11,510 nt of DNA from an uncultured Planctomycetaceae bacterium (lineage in GTDB: Bacteria > Planctomycetota > Planctomycetia > Pirellulales > Pirellulaceae), in NCBI GenBank assembly GCA_903927685.1, contig CAIYOB010000756.1:1-11510 (forward strand), in the 5' to 3' direction. A model generated the notes under the pieces. That model worked only from the letters and a program-made list of their open reading frames with translations. It ran no database searches and was not told where the DNA came from. Of this stretch, positions 1 through 6,693 are shown piece after piece. Both the position numbers and the translations under genes were made by a program. Each line of letters begins with the position of its first letter. Position 1 is the first letter of the stretch.

Positions 1-749
1 CCGGCAACGTGTACTTTACCGATCAACCCAACGACCGGATCCTGAAATGGAGCACGGACGGCAAGCTGACCACGTTCCTGGAGCCCTGCGGCCGCTCGAA
101 CGGACTGTGCTTCGACAGCCAAGGCCAACTGTGGGCCTGTGCGGACAACAAGAACGAACTGTGGCGGATCGCCCCGGACGGCCGGGCCACGGTGGTCGTC
201 AAGGACTTTGGCGGCAAGCTGCTGAACGGCCCGAACGACCTGTGGCTGCGGCCCGATGGCGGGATCTACTTTACCGATCCGCTGTACAAGCGGCCGTACT
301 GGAATCGCGGCCCCAGCGAGCAGGATGTGCAAGCCGTCTATTACTTGTCGCCAGACCGCCAGCGACTGGTCCGCGTGGCGGAGGACTTGAAGCAACCCAA
401 CGGCGTGATCGGCACGCCGGACGGAAAGACACTGTACGTGGCCGACATCGGGGCCAAGAAAACCCACGCCTACGCCATCCAGCCGGACGGCTCGCTGACC
501 GACAATCGCTTGTTCTGCGAACTGGGCTCCGACGGGATGACGATCGACCAGCGGGGCAACGTGTACCTGACGGGCAAAGGCGTGACGGTGTTCGATCCGA
601 GCGGCCGGCAGATCGAGCAGATCGACGTCCCGGAGGGCTGGACGGCCAACGTATGCTTTGGCGGCGCGGATCACCAGACCCTGTTCATCACGGCCAGCCG
701 CGGGCTGTACGGTCTGCGGATGCAAGTCCGCGGAGCCGGCAGCCAGTAG
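1..749 (+). CDS. SMP-30/gluconolactonase/LRE family protein, 5' partial
   Basis: The reading frame is open from base 3 with no stop, so the gene begins before the window; the GTG at 9 is an internal valine, not a start. The visible 248 residues form the later blades of a six-bladed beta-propeller, with repeated DG-x-(I/L/V)-(Y/W)-(F/A)-(T/C)-D strands. Family metal-ligand motifs can be placed: NGPNDL at 225-242, QPNGV with its Asn at 399-401, and GSDGM with its Asp at 531-533. The last two correspond to the Asn and Asp ligands of SMP-30; the Glu ligand lies off the window. Members hydrolyse sugar lactones or related esters using a divalent metal. The substrate here cannot be read from sequence. 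A signal peptide, if present, is outside the window. The next gene is a heparinase II/III-like lyase on the same strand, which suggests a carbohydrate-degradation context. The stop is TAG at 747-749. Confidence 0.9.
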   Translation, partial: GNVYFTDQPNDRILKWSTDGKLTTFLEPCGRSNGLCFDSQGQLWACADNKNELWRIAPDGRATVVVKDFGGKLLNGPNDLWLRPDGGIYFTDPLYKRPYWNRGPSEQDVQAVYYLSPDRQRLVRVAEDLKQPNGVIGTPDGKTLYVADIGAKKTHAYAIQPDGSLTDNRLFCELGSDGMTIDQRGNVYLTGKGVTVFDPSGRQIEQIDVPEGWTANVCFGGADHQTLFITASRGLYGLRMQVRGAGSQ

Positions 750-776
750 GAAGCACCGCGAGAAGTTCTGCCGTCG

Positions 777-795
777 GACGGTTCGGCGAACCGTC
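777..795. repeat. Perfect palindrome, 9-bp arms
   Basis: GACGGTTCG (777-785), one base, then CGAACCGTC (787-795). It lies 27 bases after the SMP-30 stop and directly before a second palindrome. No T-run follows it, so an intrinsic terminator is possible but not typical. Confidence 0.7.
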
Positions 796-797
796 GG

Positions 798-818
798 GGA
801 CGGAATAGCATTCCGTCC
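798..818. repeat. Perfect palindrome, 9-bp arms and 3-base loop
   Basis: GGACGGAAT (798-806), AGC, then ATTCCGTCC (810-818). Together with the palindrome at 777-795 it makes two hairpins side by side between the SMP-30 and heparinase genes. It could be a dispersed REP-like element or a bipartite terminator. Nothing else is evident in 750-922. Confidence 0.7.
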
Positions 819-922
819 TACCAGGACTTGGACACTCATGCACCGGCACTGAATAGCCGCCGCGATACGACGCGGTGACTCCGACCGTCGCCCCACCCCT
901 CCCTCCTCAGGATTTCCTACCG

Positions 923-2809
923 ATGAAACGATTTCCCGCCTGCCTACTGTTGGTCCTGATTCCTCTGCCGTTGGCCGCCGCGGAGCCGCTGGATGCCGGG
1001 CGACTGGCCGAGTTAGCCTCGCTGCTGCCCGCTCAGCCCGTCGGCGTCGGCCGGCCGGTCGCCGATCGCGAGGCCTGGGGCGTGTTGGCCCAAGCGCGGG
1101 AATTTCGCGACGTGATCGCCGCGGCGGAGAAATTGCTGCCGCAGCCGATTCCCGAGCCGACGGAGGAGCTGTACCTCGAGTTTTCCCGCACCGGCAACCG
1201 CTCGCGGTCCCAGGACGTGCAGGGCGAGCGGCGCAGCCGGCTGTCGACGCTGGTCCTGGCCGAATGCCTGGAGAACCGCGGGCGCTTCCTGCCGGCCATC
1301 GAGGCCACGATTCTGGTCACTTGTGCGGAGAAGAGCTGGCTGCTGCCGGCGCACGATCGCGGGCTGAGGAACTTCCGCGGCGAAGTGGTCGAGATCGATC
1401 TCGCCTCGGCCGCAACGGCCTGGAATCTGGCCACCTTGGCGTACTGGCTGGGCGATCGGCTCAGTGGGGACGTGCGGCAGCGGATCGGCGACGAATTGAA
1501 ACGGCGGGCATTCCAGCCGTTCGAGAGCTACGTCAAGACGGACCAACCGGAGCTGTGGTGGGCCACGGGCACGAACAATTGGAACGCGGTCTGCCTGGCC
1601 GGCGTGACGGGAGCGGCGCTGGCCGCGATCGAGCCGGTTCCGCGGCGGGCGTTTTACGCGGCCGCGGCCGAACGCTATATCGAGTATTTCCTGAAAGGCT
1701 TCACCGCCGACGGCTATTGCTCCGAGGGGATGGGCTACTGGAACTACGGCTTCGGCAATTACGTCTCGTTGGCCGAGACGCTGCACCAGGCAACCGGCGG
1801 GCGGCTGGACTGGTTGGCCGATCCGCGGATCGCGCCGATCGCCGGATTCGGGCGGCGGATGGAAATCCTGCCCGGCCTGTTCCCGGCCTTTGCCGATTGC
1901 AGCGTGGGCGCCAAGCCGGATACGGTCTTGATGGCCTTCCTCAGCCGCCGCTTCGGCTGGGGCTTGCGGGATGTCGAGCGGCAGGGACTGCTGGCGGCCA
2001 GCGGACCGAGCGGGAGCCTGTTCGAGTTGGGGTTGTATGCGTTCCCCAATTCGGCTTCGGTCCGGCCGGCCGCGGACGCATCCACGCCGCCGCCACCGCG
2101 CGACTGGTTTCCCGACGCCGGAATCCTGATCTGCCGGCCGGCCAGCCCGAACGGTTTGGCCGCCGCACTCAAAGGCGGACACAACGCTGAACACCACAAC
2201 CACAACGATGTCGGTTCGTTCGTCGTCGCTGTGGGCAGCCGTGCCCCGCTGGTGGATCCAGGGGGCGAAGTCTACACGGCGCGGACGTTCAGCGGACGCC
2301 GCTATGAAAGCAAGTTGTTGAACTCGTTCGGCCACCCGGTGCCGCGGCTTGCGGGCCAGTTGCAGCAGACGGGGCGCAAGGCGGCGGCCAACGTGCTCGC
2401 GACCGACTGGACCGACGAAGCCGATACGCTGGTCCTCGACATCCGCTCGGCGTATCCCGTCAAGAGCCTGGAGAAATTGCAGCGGACGTTCCGGTTCTCG
2501 CGCGCCGGCCGGGGAGCGTTGGAGGTCGTGGACGAAGTCCAGTTCGCGGCGCCCGAGGATTTCGAGAGTGCCCTGATCACGTTCGAGCCGTGGACCCAGA
2601 CGGCGGCGAACCAGGTGACGGTGGGTGGCGACCGCGGGCGCGAGGGGCGTGTCCAGGTGGATATCGACACGGGCGGAGCCGCGTTCACAATCCGGGCCGA
2701 GGAGATCCGGGAAGACCGCCACGGCCCCCCGCCGACGCGGCTGGCGATCGCCCTCGACCAGCCCGTCCGGACGGCCACGGTCCGACTGACCATCCGGCCC
2801 GTGCCGTAA
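923..2809 (+). CDS. Heparinase II/III-family polysaccharide lyase, exported
   Basis: A 628-residue protein. The ATG at 923 is preferred over an in-frame GTG at 875 because it begins directly with a signal peptide (KR, then a hydrophobic run, then AAA before Glu21) and has an AGGA about 10 bases upstream. Residues about 25-380 are the alpha-helical toroid typical of heparinase and alginate lyases. That part has a TNNWN motif (Asn218, Asn219) and an EGMGYWNYG motif (Glu268, Tyr272, Tyr275). The C-terminal beta-sandwich has the family hallmark HNAEHHNHND at 420-429, followed by GSF and VDPGG. These Asn, Tyr and His residues are the kind used for beta-elimination of uronic-acid polysaccharides, probably in the periplasm or outside the cell. 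The exact polysaccharide (heparin-like, alginate or another uronate) cannot be told. It follows an SMP-30 gene by 173 bases, with two palindromes between, so co-transcription is uncertain. Confidence 0.88.
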   Translation: MKRFPACLLLVLIPLPLAAAEPLDAGRLAELASLLPAQPVGVGRPVADREAWGVLAQAREFRDVIAAAEKLLPQPIPEPTEELYLEFSRTGNRSRSQDVQGERRSRLSTLVLAECLENRGRFLPAIEATILVTCAEKSWLLPAHDRGLRNFRGEVVEIDLASAATAWNLATLAYWLGDRLSGDVRQRIGDELKRRAFQPFESYVKTDQPELWWATGTNNWNAVCLAGVTGAALAAIEPVPRRAFYAAAAERYIEYFLKGFTADGYCSEGMGYWNYGFGNYVSLAETLHQATGGRLDWLADPRIAPIAGFGRRMEILPGLFPAFADCSVGAKPDTVLMAFLSRRFGWGLRDVERQGLLAASGPSGSLFELGLYAFPNSASVRPAADASTPPPPRDWFPDAGILICRPASPNGLAAALKGGHNAEHHNHNDVGSFVVAVGSRAPLVDPGGEVYTARTFSGRRYESKLLNSFGHPVPRLAGQLQQTGRKAAANVLATDWTDEADTLVLDIRSAYPVKSLEKLQRTFRFSRAGRGALEVVDEVQFAAPEDFESALITFEPWTQTAANQVTVGGDRGREGRVQVDIDTGGAAFTIRAEEIREDRHGPPPTRLAIALDQPVRTATVRLTIRPVP

Positions 2810-2868
2810 GTTTTCATCAAGAATTCACCTTCGCTTAGCCGATCATTCTCCGAAGCTCTCTACTCTTC

Positions 2869-2896
2869 TATCCGCTCGGCGTACAGCGAGCGGATA
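2869..2896. repeat. Inverted repeat, perfect 10-bp arms, 8-base loop
   Basis: TATCCGCTCG (2869-2878) pairs with CGAGCGGATA (2887-2896). It sits 59 bases after the heparinase stop and 41 bases before the next ATG. It could terminate the heparinase transcript (a loose TCTCTTCC follows), or act as an operator or leader hairpin for the small gene downstream. Confidence 0.65.
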
Positions 2897-2937
2897 CGGT
2901 CTCTTCCACGTTTTCGAGCGATCGGAGAACCAACTCT

Positions 2938-3246
2938 ATGGACAGGCGCAGCTTTGTTGTTTCCGTTGAATCGGTGCTATCAGGGGCTCCTGCCGGCACG
3001 CCGGCTCCCGTGGACGCGCGTCGGCTGCTCAGCCATGCCGACGTGATTTACGCGGTCGAACCGGACAGCAAGCAGGACATTCTGCTGTTTGGCAAAGCCA
3101 AACTCGAGCGCATCGCTCGGTCCGATGTCCCCGAGGGCGCACGCGTGTTGCGGATCGCGCTGGGCAGTGACCGGCGCAAGCTGCAAGGGCTGTTGACCCT
3201 GGTCCGCGAAGCCAAGGGCTCGCACGACTACGCCGAGACCGCCTGA
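2938..3246 (+). CDS. Small hypothetical protein
   Basis: A 102-residue protein that I do not recognise. The ATG is supported by GGAGA at 2924-2928, nine bases upstream. There is no signal peptide and no membrane segment. The N-terminal third holds a Pro/Ala/Gly-rich stretch (SGAPAGTPAPVD). The rest looks like a small mixed alpha/beta domain: a hydrophobic strand (VIYAV), a second strand (DILLFG), a basic helix (KAKLERIAR), a strand (ARVLRIALG) and a final helix (KLQGLLTLVREAK). Many charged residues suggest a soluble cytoplasmic protein. It appears to be transcribed alone, between an inverted repeat upstream and a hairpin 32 bases after its stop. Balanced amino-acid use and the ribosome site favour a real gene. 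Confidence 0.65.
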   Translation: MDRRSFVVSVESVLSGAPAGTPAPVDARRLLSHADVIYAVEPDSKQDILLFGKAKLERIARSDVPEGARVLRIALGSDRRKLQGLLTLVREAKGSHDYAETA

Positions 3247-3277
3247 CCGGCGCCGGCTGAACGGAAACGTTGAACCG

Positions 3278-3301
3278 GGGTGTTGCTCGAGGGCAACGCC
3301 C
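3278..3301. terminator. Hairpin after small gene, possible terminator
   Basis: GGGTGTTGC (3278-3286) pairs with GCAACGCCC (3293-3301) through nine pairs, one of them G-U, around a six-base TCGAGG loop. It lies 32 bases after the stop of the small gene. The following GTTGTCTCT is only weakly T-rich, so a dispersed repeat is as likely as a terminator. Confidence 0.45.
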
Positions 3302-3729
3302 GTTGTCTCTCGGCATCCTTCTCCTCCCAGAACGCCTCTATTACCCTCCGTTAGCTAGCGTTAACGAAACGAAGCGCTGGTTGACGCCGGAGCAGGACCT
3401 CTGTCCGGCCGGCTTGCGGCGTGCGGTGGCTCTCCGCCGTCTCAGAATCCCGACAAACCGCCTGCTGGCACCAGCGGGGTTTGCGCCGTGGGCGTCCGTT
3501 TCCGGTTATACCGGTAAATCCTGCTGTTGGCACCGAATCTGCTCGAACTTGACTCGGCGGGCATGCCGACCCTCGTGCGCGGCGTGTTCTCCAATGTAGT
3601 TTTTGTTCGGTCTCCCAGCGTGGTGAAGCGGTCGCGAGGCCGCTTCGCGGGCCTGTCCGCGGGTCTCCCGGTTCTGCCGTGGAGACCTGCGGCCAAGCCA
3701 TTTCTGGCAACAACCATCCGGCTTCGACC
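3302..3729. repeat. Gene-free spacer with clustered short palindromes
   Basis: No convincing gene lies in these 428 bases. Hairpin-forming repeats are CGTTA/TAACG (3349-3353, 3362-3366), CGGTGG/CCGCCG (3424-3429, 3434-3439), a 30-base imperfect hairpin at 3454-3483 (CAAACC...GCTGG-CA-CCAGC...GGTTTG), CCGGT-TAT-ACCGG (3502-3514) and GAAGCGG/CCGCTTC (3625-3631, 3640-3646). The stretch 3659-3692 holds words found again near 11429-11495. No clear sigma-70 promoter for the downstream glycosyltransferase gene could be picked out. The region could be a set of REP-like elements, a structured leader or an unknown RNA; only the palindromes themselves are directly visible. Confidence 0.55.
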
Positions 3730-4878
3730 ATGAGCATCAGCCTTGAAGAGCGGCGTGTCCTCGCAACAGCCCCCGTCGTCTCGGTGATCATACCGGCGTA
3801 TCGCGAGGCGGAGAACCTGCCGGTCATCATTCCGCGGTTGAGCGCGGCCTTGCGCGCCGCCAAGCTGGAAGCGGAGATCATCATCGTCGACGACTTCAGC
3901 GGCGATGGGACCACCGAGATCTGCGCGGACTTGGCCAAGCAGTACCCGGTCCGACTGGAGACGCGGGACACGGAACGCGGCTTGTCGAGCGCCGTCCTGC
4001 ACGGGCTGCGGCGAGCGAAGGGCGATGTTCTGATCGTGATGGACGCCGACCTGTCCCATCCTCCGGAAAAGGTGCCGGAACTGGTCCAGGCGTTGGATGA
4101 AGCGGACGTGGATTTCGTATTGGGCAGCCGTTACATCCCCGGCGGTGGCACCGACGAGGATTGGGGAATGGCCCGTTGGGTGAACTCCAAGGTCGCGACC
4201 CTGATGGCCCGTCCGTTCACCACGGCCGCCGACCCGATGGCCGGTTTCTTCGCCTTGCGGCGGACGACCTTTCGACGCGCTGACGACGAGCGGGAATTGA
4301 ACCCGATTGGCTACAAGATCGGCCTGGAATTGATCGTCAAGTGCGGCTGCCGGCGGGTCCAGGAGGTGCCGATTCAGTTCAGCAATCGGTTGCACGGCGC
4401 GAGCAAGCTCAGTCTGCGCGAGCAGCTGAATTACATGCGTCATCTGGGCCGGCTGGCCGAGTACAAATTGCGGCACCTGCCCCGGTTGCTCAAGTTCGGC
4501 TTTGTGGGAGCCACCGGCAGCGGCGTGGATCTGGTCGCGTTCGCCCTGGTCCTGCTGGTCCTGCCGGTCCCCGTGGCGCGGGCGATCGCGATCTGGGTCG
4601 CGATGACGTGGAATTTCTATTGGAACCGTCGCTGGACGTTCTTTGATTCCCATCGGCACAGTCTCGTCGGCCAGTACCTGATGTTCTGCGGCGCTTGCCT
4701 GGTCGGGGCGGTGGTCAGCTGGGGCACGAGCGTCGGCCTGTGGCACTTGGTTCCCTTCTTCAACAACTATCCATTGGTCGCGGCGCTGATCGGCATCATC
4801 GGCGGGACGTTGTTCAATTTCGTCGCCAGCAGCTTGTTCGTGTTCCGCGGCAAGGCCGGGAATCGAGTCGAGGATTGA
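3730..4878 (+). CDS. Glycosyltransferase family 2 (DPM1-like) fused to GtrA membrane domain
   Basis: A 382-residue protein. The ATG at 3730 gives a normal N-terminus just before the catalytic domain; the in-frame GTG at 3679 would add 17 residues lying in repeat-like DNA. Neither has a strong Shine-Dalgarno site. Residues about 15-235 are a GT-A domain like dolichyl-phosphate mannose synthase: SVIIPAYREAENLP, VDDFSGDGT (53-61), the metal-binding DAD (105-107) followed by LSHPPE, and a GSRY motif. Residues about 250-375 are a GtrA-like domain with four hydrophobic segments and the WNFYWNRRWTFF signature between segments. Such fusions are thought to transfer a sugar from a nucleotide donor to a polyprenyl phosphate and help move or place the product in the membrane. 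The sugar and final glycan are unknown. It probably leads a unit with the A24 peptidase gene 62 bases on. Confidence 0.88.
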   Translation: MSISLEERRVLATAPVVSVIIPAYREAENLPVIIPRLSAALRAAKLEAEIIIVDDFSGDGTTEICADLAKQYPVRLETRDTERGLSSAVLHGLRRAKGDVLIVMDADLSHPPEKVPELVQALDEADVDFVLGSRYIPGGGTDEDWGMARWVNSKVATLMARPFTTAADPMAGFFALRRTTFRRADDERELNPIGYKIGLELIVKCGCRRVQEVPIQFSNRLHGASKLSLREQLNYMRHLGRLAEYKLRHLPRLLKFGFVGATGSGVDLVAFALVLLVLPVPVARAIAIWVAMTWNFYWNRRWTFFDSHRHSLVGQYLMFCGACLVGAVVSWGTSVGLWHLVPFFNNYPLVAALIGIIGGTLFNFVASSLFVFRGKAGNRVED

Positions 4879-4940
4879 ACGCCGAGGCGTGTGGCGGTTG
4901 GCACCGGCCGTTGAGAGCTATCCAAGATAATTGAGGCATC

Positions 4941-5498
4941 ATGAACGTTTCTCCCTGGTTACCCGTCGTGATTATCGGCTGCATTACGCTGGTGGCGGCG
5001 GTGATTGACGTCCGCACGCGACGGATTCCGAATTGGTTCACCGTTCCCGTGCTGGCCGGCGGACTGCTGTTCCACGCGATCACCGGCGGCTGGGGCGGGC
5101 TGCTGACCGCCCTGGGCGGCTTTGTCACCGGTTTCGGCATCCTGCTGGTGTTATGGCTGATGGGGGGAGGCGGCGGCGGAGATGTCAAGCTGATGGGCGC
5201 CGTCGGCGCCTGGCTGGGGGCGTGGTTCACGCTGATTGTGTTCCTGCTGAGCGCCGGCTTTGCCGCCTTTTTCAGCCTGATGGTGTTGTTGGGCGGACTC
5301 ATGAAACACGGCTACCGGCACATCCAGCGGCGGCATTTAGCGAAGGTCGACACGGGGTCGAAGAAGAAGAAATCCGAGGCGGATTCGCCTGAAATGGTCC
5401 GCCGCAAGACCAATCGCCGGATCCTGCCGTACGCGTTGCCGGTCGCCTGCAGCACGTGGGTCGTCTTTTTGTGGGTCCTGACCAAGGCGGCCGCCTGA
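4941..5498 (+). CDS. A24 family prepilin peptidase (CpaA/TadV-like)
   Basis: A 185-residue integral membrane protein without the N-terminal methylase part of PilD, which fits the short CpaA/TadV type. The catalytic aspartates are visible: Asp23 in VIDVRTRRIPNW and Asp81 in the GxGD-type motif (GGGGGGDVKLMGA). Hydrophobic segments cover about 5-22, 35-52, 55-75, 85-120 and 160-182. A basic cytoplasmic loop (about 122-155, with SKKKKSE) precedes the last segment, whose ILPYALPVA is typical of the family. Members cut the leader of Flp or type IV pilins at the inner face of the membrane. GAGG sits four bases before the ATG, which is close. No pilin, secretion ATPase or other Tad gene is nearby, so it would serve pilins encoded elsewhere. 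Only four bases separate its stop from the next ATG, which suggests translational coupling. Confidence 0.88.
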   Translation: MNVSPWLPVVIIGCITLVAAVIDVRTRRIPNWFTVPVLAGGLLFHAITGGWGGLLTALGGFVTGFGILLVLWLMGGGGGGDVKLMGAVGAWLGAWFTLIVFLLSAGFAAFFSLMVLLGGLMKHGYRHIQRRHLAKVDTGSKKKKSEADSPEMVRRKTNRRILPYALPVACSTWVVFLWVLTKAAA

Positions 5499-5502
5499 AG
5501 CC

Positions 5503-6693
5503 ATGTCGCGACTCGTTGTCGAGCCCGTCGCCACTCGCCGGCAGCGCTCGGATTTTTTCAACTTCCCCTGGCGGCTGTACCAGGCCGACCGGCACTGGGT
5601 TCCGCCCATTCGCAGCGATGAAAAGGAACTGCTGGGCTTCGCCGGCCGGCATCCGTTCCTCGACCGGAACCGCGTGCAGACGTTCCTGGCCCGGCGCGAT
5701 GGTCAGGTGTGCGGCCGGATCGCGGCAATCTTGAATCGGGTGCACAACGAGGTCCGCAACGAACGGCGCGGGTTTTTTGGGTTCTTCGAGTGCGTCGACG
5801 ACCAGGAGGTCGCCGACGGCCTGTTTGACGCGGCCCGCCACTGGCTGGCCGACCAGGATCTCCACAGCCTGCGCGGTCCAGCCAATCCGGGCGTCAATTA
5901 CGTCTGGGGGACGCTCGTCGAAGGCTTCGACTCGCCGCCCACGTTCATGATGGCCTACAATCCGCCCTACTACGCGCGGCTGATCGAAGGCTTTGGTTTT
6001 CGCCAGGCCCAGGATCTGTATGCCTACTGGGGCGATGTCGACATGCTGCCCGCGGTGATCGCCAAGTACGGCCCGCTGAGCGACCAGATCGCCGAACGGT
6101 TCCAGATCCGCGTCCGCGAACTGGACACCAAGCACTTCCGGCAGGACATCCGGGCGTTCTTGGATATCTACAACCGCTCGATGGTCAACCATTGGGGCTT
6201 CTCGCCGATGTCGGGCGAGGAACTGGATGCCATGGCCCACGTGCTCCGCTATCTCCTCATTCCGGAATTGGTGGTGGGCGCGGAGATCGACGGCCGGCTG
6301 GTGGGGATCATCCTGGCGCTGCCCGATTACAATCCGCGCATCAAGCAGATCGACGGCCGACTGCTGCCCTTCGGTTTCCTGCGGCTGCTGTGGAACAAGC
6401 GGAACCTGAAACGCATCCGCATTCTGGCGGCCAACGTGGTTCCCGAGTGCCAGTTGATGGGCGTGGCCGTCGTGCTGCTGAAAGCGATCGCGCCCCGAGC
6501 GCTGCACTACGGCGTCCAGGAGGCGGAGTTCTCGTGGGTGGCCGAGTCGAATTCCCTGTCCCGCGGCAGTCTGGAGAAAGGCGGGGCCAAGCGGGTCAAG
6601 ACCTATCGCGTGTACGACCTGGACCTCGCCGACGGCCGCTCAGCCGCCAAAGCCGCTGTATCGCCGCAAACCCCGCTGGAACATGACGCGTGA
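5503..6693 (+). CDS. GNAT-superfamily acetyltransferase-like protein
   Basis: A 396-residue protein of the large GNAT-like family of uncharacterised bacterial proteins, about the usual family length. Conserved blocks visible in order are FPWRLYQADRHWVPP (21-35), HPFLDRNRVQTFLARRDG (50-67), CGRIAAILN (70-78), GFFGFFE (90-96), LRGPANPGVNY (123-133), PPTFMMAYNPPYY (145-157), and near the C-terminus FSWVAESN (343-350) with SLEKGGAKRVKTYRVY. The late W-V-x-E-x-N plus 'EKGGAKRVKTYRVY' matches the end of a GNAT fold, where the acetyl-CoA-binding half normally lies. The acceptor is unknown. It is probably translated together with the A24 peptidase gene four bases upstream. Its last 18 codons and stop (6640-6693) overlap the end of the convergent ABC permease gene. 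The last 20 or so residues are Ala/Pro/Ser-rich and look dispensable. Confidence 0.8.
   Translation: MSRLVVEPVATRRQRSDFFNFPWRLYQADRHWVPPIRSDEKELLGFAGRHPFLDRNRVQTFLARRDGQVCGRIAAILNRVHNEVRNERRGFFGFFECVDDQEVADGLFDAARHWLADQDLHSLRGPANPGVNYVWGTLVEGFDSPPTFMMAYNPPYYARLIEGFGFRQAQDLYAYWGDVDMLPAVIAKYGPLSDQIAERFQIRVRELDTKHFRQDIRAFLDIYNRSMVNHWGFSPMSGEELDAMAHVLRYLLIPELVVGAEIDGRLVGIILALPDYNPRIKQIDGRLLPFGFLRLLWNKRNLKRIRILAANVVPECQLMGVAVVLLKAIAPRALHYGVQEAEFSWVAESNSLSRGSLEKGGAKRVKTYRVYDLDLADGRSAAKAAVSPQTPLEHDA

Noticed and set aside
1013..2722. 569-codon open frame antisense to the heparinase gene
   Set aside because: Rich in Arg, Pro and Gln with no domain or start signal. It is open because of GC-rich third codon positions in the real gene.
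3270..3599. 109-codon plus-strand frame in the palindrome-rich spacer
   Set aside because: Composition is unlike its neighbours (Arg/Cys/Pro-rich end), there is no ribosome site, and it runs straight through five hairpins.
3442..4746. 434-codon antisense frame across the spacer and glycosyltransferase gene
   Set aside because: Low-complexity His/Gln/Asp/Arg composition typical of a shadow frame. The plus-strand gene has clear catalytic motifs.
5299..6507. 402-codon antisense frame over the A24 and GNAT-like genes
   Set aside because: It spans two well-supported genes and shows only shadow-type composition.
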